This document shows, piece after piece, positions 11,063 through 22,993 of a DNA stretch of 64,000 nt (the first letter of the stretch is position 1; each line of letters opens with the position of its first letter). The notes below the pieces were generated by a model. That model worked only from the letters and a program-made list of their open reading frames with translations, searched no databases and was not told the DNA's origin. The position numbers were made by a program, and so were the translations under genes. Where the stretch lies: NCBI GenBank assembly GCA_000231825.2, contig JH720307.1, positions 1,202,880 through 1,266,879 on the forward strand. The letters are read 5' to 3'. The DNA is from Tetrahymena elliotti 4EA. Its lineage: Eukaryota > Ciliophora > Oligohymenophorea > Hymenostomatida > Tetrahymenidae.

Positions 11063-14000
11063 ATGAAAATTTTAAACTACTAGCGTGACGTTAAGTTGGC
11101 TTCTGAAGGATGTGGCGAGTAAGCTACTGCATCCTAATTCAATTCCTACAACTAGAAAATTTTAGAGCAATTAAAATAAAAGCAATAGAGCCGTATTGCT
11201 TAAAAAATGTAGGCTTAATAAGAAAAACTTTATCTTACTGAGCCAGTTGTATAATAATAATTGTTACCAGCTTCTGGATAATTCATAAAGTCACAGGACT
11301 TTAAATAGTAATCTTAAAGAACTTTAAGTGAGTCTAAGAATTTAATTTAATAGAGTTAGTCTCATTAAAAGTTGATGTCAGGTTTAGCAAATAGCAAAAA
11401 TAGCACATTCAATAATATAAATAGTTAAAATTAAAGTATGAATGGGGAATCTCCTGCTAAAGATCATTTACTTGTCATGACTATTGATCTGGGAGAGGGA
11501 AATTGTGATATTTTACATGTTTATGAATACGATGATCCTGTTCGTAAGGCAGAGGCCTTTTGCTAGAAACATGGTTTGACCAAAGAAGCTATGGAGATAC
11601 TTGCAAAAAATATTGAAGTCAATAAATAAATTGTTATTACAGAAAGATAGCATTAATTATATCATTCATAATAGTATCTTAGAGGTTAATCACCTTAGTA
11701 CTATTCTGGATAAGATAATTATAGTTCTGTTTAATTTTAAAGTCCTCAGTAGCAAACTATAAGATAAAATTACTACAAAAGTCAAAGCATCCCAAACGTA
11801 GAAATGAGCAATGATGAATAAACATCTGTGCAATAGAAAATAATATAAGAAGGTGAAACATATCAAGGAGTTGATATAAATGGAGAAGATATCCAAAGTA
11901 ATAATATCTATCACAGCTAGCCATTAATGAACTAGTAAGAAAAAGTTAAATTTTAAGCTCATAATGAAGTTATTAATTTTCAGAATCAACATAAATCATT
12001 AAATATTTAGTTAAAACAATATTTTTTATTTTACTGACACTTCTACACTTATTAAAAGAACTTAGTTAGATAGATATTGAATTATTTTTTTGATGATTTA
12101 TAAATATTCAATGCTGTTTTTTAAATTAATAATTAATTATACAAATAATTTAAATAGATAATCTTCAAACGAAGATCATAATGATGATTACTAAGTCATT
12201 CATCCAAATCAAAAAGAATCCATATTTGATAGATTATATGGAGAGGTAAAGCTTGTTTTATCAAATAAAAATCATTCTTATTTTTCAAACTGTAAAGGCA
12301 AGCAAAAAGAAATAAAGAATAGAACAAAAGAAGCAATAGCAATTAGAATAAAGTCAACATTTGAATAGTACCTATCGTTCTACAAAAAGAGTTATTGGAG
12401 AAAATGTAGTAGAATTAGGTGATTACCTTTATCTTAAAGGTGAAGAATTGAAAAGAAATAAGAACAAGAACAAAGAAGAGTATTTACAAAAAATGGAAGA
12501 TTAATTAAAAGAGCTTTCTTTCAAGCCTGAGTTAAATCCAAACTCTGTTAGAATAGCTGTAATTAATAAAAAAAATAATAAATGTTCTAGTTTGAATATT
12601 AAATTAACTTAAAAATAGTTAAATAAGCGCTCAGAGTAGTACGATAAAACTGAAGATGTGTTAATTAAGTAAGGCTAGTTGTACAAAGAAAAGAAAGATA
12701 TCAAAAAAAGTGAAAGAGAAAGTCAATAGTTGTAAGAATGCACTTTTAAGCCAGAAGTTAACCCAGTGTAAAATTATCTATTGAGAAAAAAGTATTTTTT
12801 AACTTTTTGATAAAATTAGGAGTACATTTCTCTATGAAATGAAGTAGAAAGAATCAAAAGATTATCCATATGAAGGAAAATTCGATAAGTTACACAAAGA
12901 GTATATTAAAAGAAATCAGAGATAAGAAGACAGAGTGTAATTGATTAATTTACATTTATTATTTCTTTATTCGATTTATACAAAATAGAGCTGATAGTGA
13001 ATGTACATTCCACCCTTAAATCACTCGCCCTCCTAAAGTTTGGGAACCTATTTCTTTTGTTGATAGAATGATGAAATCAGCCACAGAAAAGGAAAAGAAA
13101 CTTCAAGAGTAAATAGTTATAAAAGCTTTGAATAAAATTAAAATTTATAATATAAAATAAAGATTAAAAATTAAATAGCAATTAGAATAATAGCAAGAAG
13201 ATGTTTCAACATTTTAACCTTAAGTAGGTCGTCCTCCTGCTCACGTAAAAATATATTATAGGAAATTAACTTAAAAGTAATTTAAATTTACTTAAATCAA
13301 GCGTAATATTAATAATTTGCCTGTCCATGAATATCTCTACAACAAGAAAGAAGAAAAAAAGATCAAGTAAGAGAATTTAACAAAAGCAGAATATGAAAAG
13401 CAATAAAAAATGTAGACAGTTTCATCTGAAAAATCTCATTAAATAGTTGAGACTGTTAAAAAGAACACCTTATTTTAGATATTTTCCTATCTAGATAGTG
13501 ATGGTGATGGTTTGATTTCTCAATAAAATATAGATATTTAAAATCTTCCAGATAAAGTATTTAGAGTTATCTAACCTATTTTTGTTGAGATGGAATAACA
13601 TGGCTTCACATTAAACTTTGAATAGTTTTATGAGTGCTCAATGAAGCTTATTTCTGTATATATTTTTTATCATTCTTACCAATATATTTAAGGGCTTTAT
13701 TTTTAATAATCAAAAGAACTTAACAATAGCTTAAAAAGATGAATTTTTCTACAATCACAAGGAAAAGTGGGATGAAAAGAAATCTAAATATGATATTCAT
13801 GATTATAAACCAACAATTAACTAAAAATCTTAGAGATTAGCTAGCAAGAGAAGTTATGAAAAATTTGAAGGAGTTTACAACCATGGCATGGTTTTGTAGC
13901 AAGTAAATATATATAAAGCAAACTCATTATTTTTGATAAGCTTACTAAATTTATTTTTTCATTAATTAGTAAAAGCAAGAAAAATTACACAAAATAAAGG

Positions 14001-14206
14001 AATAATTAGCATAAAGAGAATTAGATGAATGCTCTTTTAAACCATAATTATATAAACCAATGAATATCTATTCATTTACAAACCCTCAAATAAAGCAAGA
14101 AGAAAATAATTTATTTGGAATTTAGAGTGGATATGAAATAGGAGATGGCTAATATTAAATTATTGGTGTTTAAAATAATGGTTATTAAGAAAATCTTTAA
14201 TAATGA
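11063..14206 (+). CDS. Multi-exon EF-hand protein with FxxKHGL domain and FKP motifs
   Basis: Model join(11063..12009, 12158..12245, 12298..12767, 12820..12936, 12989..13655, 13717..13902, 13970..14206), 903 residues. All six introns are 52-148 bp with closed phases; the first uses GTTAAA. Residues about 133-185 form a compact ubiquitin-like-looking domain with LLVMTIDLGEGNCDIL, a DDP turn and AFCQKHGLT. The middle is Lys/Gln-rich and predicted helical, punctuated by SFKPELNP, CTFKPEVNP, CTFHPQIT, TFQPQV and CSFKPQL motifs. An EF-hand loop lies near residue 710 (DSDGDGLISQ), a canonical Ca2+-binding DxDxDG loop, followed by a second degenerate EF-hand. This architecture is common in ciliate and flagellate cytoskeletal or cilium-associated proteins; no single-named orthologue is recognised. 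A possible alternative is a 28-bp rather than 52-bp fourth intron, which keeps phase and adds eight residues. Confidence 0.75.
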
Positions 14207-15280
14207 TTTCTAAATATAAACCCTCTTTTTAATTTATGTAAAAAGAAACCAATAAATAAGTAATTCTAATTTTATTTCCCAAATTTCTTTTCATCCTAAT
14301 TTAGTATGATTATATTTATAAATATTTGTTAAAAATTCATAGAACTACTTTTAAAATCTTTAAATTCAAAATTAAATAAATTTATTAAAATATCCAACTC
14401 ATATTTAGAAAAATAATCACAATTATTTTAAAATTTAAATAAATTACTATTTTTACTTAATCAATATTAATAAAAGACCTAAATAAATAATATTATTTTT
14501 ATTTTGAACTTAAAAAAGGAATAATCTAATAATTAAATCTTTTTAATACACTGTATTTAAATAATTTTGTACTTACTAAATTGTAAGAAAAAAGGATAAA
14601 ATAAGATTTATTTAAATAGTTAAAAATTTAAATATAAATAATTTAAAAATAATAGTATATAAAATTTATTATTAGAATATAAATAACTCTATTTGTTTTC
14701 AGTGATGGAAAATAAACGCTAAATGATATTTTAATTAACTAAAATTTCTTTATTTTTATTGGATTAAATTTTATAAGAAAAAAATAAAATTTATTCTAAA
14801 TTTTCATCACAATATTATGTATGAGATTAAAACAGAAGAAATTAAATAATTAAATGCATTGTTGCTTAAATATTTATGAGTAGAAGAGTTTAATTAGATT
14901 TTTTTAAATAAACTAATTTTATAAAGCAATATAATATTATTAAAATGATTGATTAAGGTGGTATTAAAATCGTTGAAGAAGAGAGAGGGGTTTGTTTAAA
15001 AGAAACGCACTGAATTATTAAAAATAAAAAGATATTTGTTTGTTTATTTTATATTTGTTAAATATTGAAAAACCAATAATTAAGAATATCTAAATAAAAT
15101 TTGTTAATTGATTTTGAATAATAAAAAAGCAATTAATTAATTGGCCTTAACACTGAAGTATTTGTTTGATTTTTAAAAGCCTAAAAAATAAAAAAGTTAA
15201 GAAAAAAATAAACAAGCATTTAATATTTATTCAAATTTAAAAGGAAATTAATTCTTAATATATAAAAACAATATAGGAAT
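14207..15280. other. Intergenic AT-rich spacer
   Basis: About 1.07 kb of A/T-rich DNA between two convincingly spliced genes. No gene, RNA or repeat recognised. Confidence 0.6.
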
Positions 15281-18158
15281 ATGGATTTAAGTCCTGTCGA
15301 TACTCAAAAACAATTAATTTTGAGAAATGAATTTGCATAAATTGATATACCACATAATAAACCTCTCTCAAGATAAGATATTGAATTTGCGATGGACAAA
15401 AAATTAGTAAATACACAACATTTTTTCAACTAATATTGTCTGTTATTAAATAGTTACTTTAGCTGTGCACTTTTAAAATAGACTTATTTTACTATTTACC
15501 AAATAAATATTTAATTATTATAAATAACAGAATGACTAAACATTTGATAGGTACATCTTAAATTAGCTCTTTGATCAAATTACTTATAAAGAATAGCATC
15601 CTATAACTATAGATGAATTCATAAGAGTTTATCTAAACGCAGAGAGGGTATTAATATAAAAGATAGATTAATCCAAAGAATACCTTCAAAATTATTAAAG
15701 ATAAGCAAGAGAAACTAAGAATAATATTTAAAATGTCAGAAATAAGGAAAAACATAATGACCAAGGCATTTCAGAAGATTCTAAATTTACCTTTTGTGTT
15801 ATTAGTGCTGTCATTTAAAGTTAAGATTTAAATTCAGATTGCTAGACCTATGTATAAATTGAATGTGCCTAAGAATAAAGAAAAACAGATCCAGCATAAT
15901 CTTTATTCCCTTAATATAATCACTCAAATAGCTTGTAACTTAAACATTCAATTTAAATTTAGAATATGTTAAAGCAAATAAAAATCACTTCTCATAGCAC
16001 TCAAGGATTAATATCTTATTTATTGTTCAATATTTTTTCCAAAATTAAAGCCAAATTATATGCACTTGACAAATTAAAACAAAACAAACAAAAATGTATT
16101 CTACTTATATTGAGTAGTTGAGGCTTAGCTCTTTTAATGATTAAAATAATGATATAATTTTTTCAAATTTTTGATTTTTTAAAAACTCACCTATTTTCAA
16201 GAAGTATTTAAATAAAAAATATTTAACAACTAAATCTTAATTTTTCAACCACTAAATTCAGTTAGTGATTATATATAATTAAACTGGTTATTTGAGTTTA
16301 TTAAACTAATACAATCAATGTATTATGTGCTCAATTTTTTATTTCATAAATAAATAGTAAGATAGAGAATGGAGATGAAAATATAGTGTTTAGCTTGATA
16401 GATTGCATAACAAATAATGAAATAGGAAAAGCACATATTAATATTTCGCTCTTAAAGAGTCAATAGGACTTTGAAAATGAATTATAACTTCTAAATGAAA
16501 ATGGTATGAATGTGGGATTTCTAAAAGTAAAAATGAGATGGATTCACTCTAAAGTTAAATTCTTAGAAGGAGTTTTAAATAAATGGGAGGAATTTGCAGC
16601 TGCTCAAAGTCAAGACTTGGAAGATTACTAAAGGGATTTATTGACTTTATATGAACCTTTCTAGTAATTGCAAGCCTTTAACAGAAATCAATTAAATTAA
16701 AATACTTATCAAGGAATACAATCTAACACTAATCAATTTGATGAAGTTTAAATGTAATCTAATTAGTATTAAGGTGCTTAACGTAATGTATCATACAAAG
16801 CAAGTTTAGCAGAAATGAATCAAGCAAATCCTGATAGAGGTAATCTCATTTCTATAAATTTATCATAATAATTAATCTATTATAATAAACAAAATTATTT
16901 CTAAGCTAGAATTTTAGAATTTTAAATGGGTAAATGACTCATAATATTTTTCTCTATTTAATTAAAAAAATAATTTCATTAGATGGTTAAATAAAATTCT
17001 AAAAATATAATTGAAATTATTGTTTTGTTAATCAGTTTTGAAACTTTACAAGTGATTTATTTAAAAGAATCTTTAAGAAGTTTAATTAAACAGTCACAAG
17101 ATGATTTCTTATTTCTAAATGGATTTTTTTCAATTTTATTTATTAGGACCATAAAAAAAAAAAAATAAGAATATCAATTTTTAAAAACTGTAAAATAAAA
17201 TGAGAATTATCATCATAATAATATTTAAATATTTTCATAAATTCCAACAATTTTTTTTCTTTGATTAATTTGTGGAATTTGTTTTTTTAAAATTAGGATT
17301 TGCTTCCAATGGATTTCTAAACCCTGCAAGCTAAGACTATAAGAAGATAGCATTACTTGCGACAATTGGTTATTTGTGCATGGTTTTATTTATTTCATTT
17401 GCAAGACCTATGTTTTTTGATGTAAATATAAATATTGAATGATTCATTAAAATATAATAATTCATAATATATAAATTAGTTGCTAATTATATTTTACTAC
17501 TATGACTACCAAATAAAAGAAGAGTTTACAGGATAGATTTACAGATATTTTTCAATAGCCATTTTTATTTCTTTTGTTGTGTTTGATCTTGGATGGATCA
17601 TTAATTTTACTAAGGTAATTACTTATTTATCCAAAGGGTTTTTTAAACAACTGAATATGATTATTATATTAAAGGATTGGTTCAGTGGAGAAGATGCTGA
17701 TTCTGGTATGAAATTTTTTGTTGATTTATTCACTATTCTTCTATTTTTGTATAAGGTAATTCATTTTCAAAAATATTGATTTGGGATAGTTATAATTTAT
17801 AAATTTAAAAAAGCTTTTATTGATGGTTGTCTACATCCTTAATTGGAACCACTATGAATAAGTATAATCTCAAATAGTTAATAATAAAGCAAGTTTAAAT
17901 ACACTCACTTAACAGCAATTAAATTAGCAATAGCTTTAAGGCAATAATAATCATATGAATTCGAGCAATAATCTTTAATATGCATAAAATAACTATGTAA
18001 ATAATCAAATATTAGGTAACCTAAATAATCCTGAATATAATTAATATGCACCTCCAGCCTAACAATATTTCGATACCATGAAAGTAACAAGTAAGATTAA
18101 TAATTTTTAGTAAACTGAAATTAATATTTTTAATAAAAAATAAATAGGCCACTATTGA
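15281..18158 (+). CDS. EF-hand-like/C2-domain protein with C-terminal membrane segments
   Basis: Model join(15281..15406, 15531..15967, 16358..16839, 17297..17421, 17480..17614, 17675..17755, 17814..18158), 576 residues with closed phases. The N terminus resembles a paired EF-hand unit (QLFDQITYK, then ITIDEFIRVYL, residues about 52-77) without a clear Ca2+ loop. A C2 domain spans about 127-265: FCVISAVIQSQDL, TYVQIEC, RKTD, NIVFSLIDCITNNEIGKA and VGFLKVKMRW. After a Gln/Asn-rich linker come several hydrophobic segments (IALLATIGYLCMVLFISFA, YFSIAIFISFVVFDLGWII, FFVDLFTILLFLYK), so the C-terminal third is multi-pass, followed by a Gln/Asn-rich tail. EF-hand-like plus C2 proteins anchored in membrane are a known ciliate type, thought to act in Ca2+-dependent trafficking; the role here is inferred. 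The large introns at 15968-16357 and 16840-17296 are the least certain. An additional last intron beginning near 18093 is possible. Confidence 0.7.
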
Positions 18159-19076
18159 AGCTGAATTGTTTAGTTTCTTAAATGAATCTAATTTTAGTTT
18201 AAATTTTTTTATATAAAATGTAAATTAAGTAGTTTTAAAATATAAAATGTCTTAAATAAACATGTTTAATTTAATGTTAATGCTATTGTTTGTTTAATTC
18301 CATCCATATTTTTGTCTCATTTTTTATAAATAAATTAATATGAAATTAAGATCTAAAATTAACAAATTCTTTTTCTTAAAAATTTAATCTTTCAAAACTT
18401 AAAAATAAATAAATAAAATAAAAAACAATTCATTTTTTTTAAAGTCATAGTAATTTAAGAAAGCTAATTCTTAAGTTGAAAAATAATACAATAAAGCCCA
18501 AAAAAAAAATAAATAACTAAAATGCAGTTTTTATTCATACATTAATACCTCTCATGTTTAATGTACCGCCTAAAATTGCTAAATAAAATATAGAATCGGA
18601 TAACATGCTAGTAATTCATATCTAGTTTGTTTTCTATTCTAAAAACATCATTCATTAAAAATATACATTTTGTAAAACATATCCTCTCATTTTTCTACAA
18701 CAAATTCTTTGTAAAAGCTCTTAAAATAACTTTTTTAAGCTCTTTCTTAACTCCATAAATCATTTTATGGTTTCATAACATATAAACTGTTTTATTCACT
18801 CTTTTGTTTTCATATTAACTCGATATGTAAAAATTTGTGTCTACTTTATTACTCCAGCTAATTATTAGAATTCTATCAAAACTAATTTATTGAGTTCACA
18901 TTATTTTTTTTCACAAAAACAAAAATATCATAAATTAATAGAATTAAATATGAAAACATTTTTTTAGAAACGAGTTATTATTATAAAAGTATTGGCAATG
19001 AGTTATTTTAATAATGTATTTTGTACCCAACACAATTTAATATTAAAATTCTATTTCTAATGAGAGGTTTAAGTTG
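18159..19076. other. Intergenic AT-rich spacer
   Basis: About 0.9 kb. A frame stays open for several hundred bases past 18158 only because TGA is rare; residue composition becomes random, so I do not call it coding. No other element seen. Confidence 0.5.
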
Positions 19077-22000
19077 ATGCAAAAAGTTGATAAAGATAAA
19101 GAGATTGTAAAAATAGATGAAGAAAAAAATTATTAGTTTGATTTTTCCTTGAGTGAGTAGAATGAATTGAGTTTTTTCTAAAAGCATAGACTGCTTTATA
19201 ATTCAAGATAATAATTATTACAAAAAAAAAAAAGCATTTAGAAAAAAGTAAGAAAAAATTAATCAGAAACTTAATCTCTGTAATAATAATAATAATTACT
19301 GAAAATGAATAAAAATTTGAACCCTCATAACAGATAATTTAACAAATAAACATAGAACTTTAGTAATAATAATAACAACAATAAAGCCCCTATGGAAACA
19401 GCTGTTAGGTAGTTGTAATTGAAAAAGAACGGTAAAGAGTTTATTCCTAACCAAACTGGTTCAGGACCTTCTATTATTGAACCTATAAAGAATACTTAAG
19501 GATTAAGATTGCTTACATAACTATAAAAAAGGTAAAATTTAAATTAACTTATAATAAATTTCTATTTATATTAAAGGACAGCTTGAAGAATGGTAATTAT
19601 TTGAGATAAATGCAATTCATTAATTTTAATTGCAATTCTCTCAAGTGATTCTCAATCTTACTTAGTAGATTTTCACAAGAAATCTAAATTTAAATTCCAC
19701 AAACAAACAAACTCCATTCAAATTCCAATTAATGCATACCTTGCAACACTTTCAATCTCAATACACCAAACTTTAATAAAAAATCTAATATTGAGAATCT
19801 ATTTAAAATCCCTAAAATTTAATTGCTATTGATACTATCAATCCAGTTTAACCTTCTTTTGAAAAAGTGCCTCTTAAAGATTTTCTGATGATCTTTAAAA
19901 ATTATAATGATATTTATTTTGCGGAAGATAAGGGAATAAATAACTTTATTTCCTTAAACAACTAGCAAAATAGTAAGGGTATGGGTATTTAAATCAATAA
20001 GTATATTTACTATAAACTAAATAACTACTTATTGAATAAACATTTTAAATGAAACTTAACCACTTCAATTACATTTCCTCTTTTGTTGGGAACTATAAAG
20101 AAAAGCAGATTGACACACTACTATTCTTGCTAAGTGAATAAATAATTCATGCCTGCGCTAGACTAATGGTGCTTTTCTTCTAACAACTTTTAAAACCTTC
20201 TATGCTATTTAAATCCATCACATAAAACAAACAAATCCCATCCTCCTCTTATCTGAAAACAAAAATAATTTTCTATTTTAATTGCTGATTCCAATTTATT
20301 TTGATCTTCTTATAAAGAATGTCTAGAAAATTAATTGGATTAGTATTTGAAGTTTAGAAAATTGAAAACTGTTCATTCAGTTTTACAATAAAATTAAATG
20401 AATCAAGAGCTAAGAAAATTTAATTTGTAAAAGAAAATTTAGCTGTAAATTAATTTAATGAAATTATTTAAAAATTAATGTCTTTTTAATATAAATAAAA
20501 TAGTTAAAAAAAGATTTGAGAACTCAGGCTAATATAGCAAAGATATCAAATACTAAGACCTACATAAGAAATACTCAAGTCTAGCTCAGTTGAATTATAA
20601 AATGGAAAGATAGGAGAGAAATAAATTTATATGCCATAGATTTCTAATGAAGTTTTAAGATAGCATCAGATATCATAGCAAGCAATTAAGTAGTGTTGTT
20701 AATTCTGTTTTCTTTGAATACCAAGCGCTATGGTATTATTAAATTCGTGGTATTGAAAAATAAAGAAATTATACAATTTCCTATCTTTCAAATTAGCAAT
20801 TAAGTAACAGCAAAAAATACTGTAAATAGATAAAAATACCAAACAAAACAATTATGAAAATTCAAAAAAAACGAATAAAAAATTTCTTAAATTTTAAAAA
20901 AAATAAAATAGTTTTAAGTGATAGCTAAGAAATAGCTTTCTCTTGTTAAATTATTAAGATTGACTTTTAAATGACTGTCCAAAAATTAATAAATAAGAAA
21001 ATGCCAAAGATTTTCTTTTATTTTTTAAACTCATCAATGTGTTAACTAATAAAATAGACAAGTACCTAAGAATGATACTGAAAATAATTCAAATGCTATT
21101 AATTAAAAGAAGAGTGATACAGCTAGTGAACACAGATCATAATAAGAAGAATAATCCAAAGAAACATCTAAAAATTTCAAATTGACTTAAATAGACCTTA
21201 CTAATAGAAGTCTCATATAGAAATAACAAAATTAGTAAAAATCACTAATCAGAAGAACTTCAAGCTCAATTGACGAAAAGTAAAGATTAGAAACACAAAC
21301 TCCCACCTTTAATGCAATTAAAAATCCTTTGCCAGCTGCTTAAGTAAATAAAGTTTAAATGCAAAAAAATAAGCTAGATTTGAGCATTCCTTAGAAAGTT
21401 TAAACAGAAGCTAAAATACCTCTCAGTAAAACTATGAATGAAAATGCATTGAAGCCTACACTTAACTTAAAATAATGTTTGCAGAAGTAACAATTAAACA
21501 AAATTTAAAGCCCTCCACAAGAAACTGAAAAGACAGAATAAATTCTTTAGAGTAAATTAGCAAGTCAAGAAGAAACCAAGAAAAATTAGACTCAAGAAAA
21601 TTTAAGTTAAAATTTTTTAAAACTCATCTAACCTAAAAACCCTCTCATAAATTAAAGCACAAGTGTATTTTCAAATATTATAAACTAATAACATTTACAC
21701 TAAAACATCTCATCAGTTATATCCAAGTAAGTTATTAAAGCTCCAGAATAACCTTAGATTAAAAATGAAGAAGTAGCACTACTAGGTAAAAGACCAGCAT
21801 CTAGCTTGAGCCTTATAAGTGAAGAGAACGATAAAGAAGCTACTGAAAAGAAAGTCAAGCCTAATGCAGAAAATAGATTTTACTAAGATTTATAATAAGA
21901 TATAATAAAAGAAATGGATGTTGAAGATGACTCTCATGATGAATCTTCTTCATCTATTAGCTCTAATGCAACTGAAATTATTAATTATGAAAGTCAAGTA

Positions 22001-22423
22001 GTTTAAAATGAATAGGAATAAGAAGAATTTGGAGAAAAAAGCAGAAAAGAAAGCGACTTATCAGATGATTCTTAGAAATTATTAAGTTCTCCAGAAACAA
22101 TACTAAACACTCAAGAAATGATTGATAGAGAAATAAAAAGATAAAAGAAAAGAGGTGAATAATTATAAATTAAAAACAAAATTAATGAAAATCTGAAATT
22201 AATTGAAAATAAAAAAGAAAAAATTCAAAAAATATCCTAAATTATTCAACAAAAACTATCTCCTGAAACTTTGAAGATTTTAAAGGAACACATTTAAAAA
22301 TAAAAAGAAATACTTTATCAAACTAGCTCTAATTCCTCAAAGAAATAAAATAAAATAAATTAAAAATTCCTTAACCACATGCTATAAAATAATGTGTAGT
22401 TCCTTCAAAATCTTAAAATCTGA
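19077..22423 (+). CDS. Unrecognised Gln/Ser-rich gene, splicing unresolved (possibly decayed or two genes)
   Basis: Four coding blocks are visible. Block 1 (19077-19531) starts MQKVDKDKEIVK, has a poly-Gln run, and ends GLRLLTQLQK; an intron 19532-19581 keeps phase. Block 2 (about 19795-19978, joined by a plausible intron 19979-20100 to 20101-20285) reads SFEKVPLKDFLMIFKNYND then KQIDTLLFLLSEQIIHACARL. Block 3 (about 20319-20970) reads MSRKLIGLVFEVQKIENCSF and, in another frame, ERNKFICHRFLMKFQDSI and FFEYQALWYYQIRGI. Block 4 (21058-22423) is a clean 455-codon exon, Gln/Lys/Ser-rich with a KRPASS basic patch and an acidic Ser cluster, ending in coiled coil with KLSPETLKILKEH. TGA codons at 20286 and 20517 and a frame change near 19800 are not explained by introns I can place. 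It could be one gene with unusual splicing, two genes split near 20300, or a gene with frameshifts. No function assigned; the last exon looks nuclear or scaffold-like. Confidence 0.45.
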
Positions 22424-22993
22424 TTTTCTTTCCTAATATTATTTACTTTAAAATTAAACAATAAGAAATCAGTTATTAAAAAATTACAAAATAATTCCTT
22501 TAATCAATAATTAACCAATAAATTTATAAATTACTCACAAAATCTATTTCTTTTATCGATTATTAAAATGCATATCATGCTTAAATACTTATTATTATTA
22601 CTATCAAAATTAATATTTTTGTAACTTTTTATGTTTTTTGTTTATTATTTTATTAATTAAAATTAAAAAAATTATATTACTCAATATTTACATTCTACTT
22701 TATCAAAAACATAAAAATTTTCTTTTTTTAATTTTCAAGTTATTTTAATATTTAAAAATTTAATTTTTTAAATGTCATTATCGAGTATTTTCTTAGTTTT
22801 TTAATAGTATATTATGTAAACACTTTAATAAACATAAAAATAAAATATTTTATTTTATTTTACAGCAAATATTTGATTTCAAGAAAACTTAACAAAAAAT
22901 AAAGCAAGTTTTTTTCAAATAGTTTAATATTAGAGAAGATAATTTAATTATTTAATTTAGATTTTTTATTAAAATTTATTATTATTAGCTAGC
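22424..22993. other. Convergent intergenic spacer
   Basis: About 570 bp between the TGA of the plus-strand gene at 22423 and the minus-strand stop at 22994. It should carry two 3' ends; no specific signal recognised. Confidence 0.55.
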
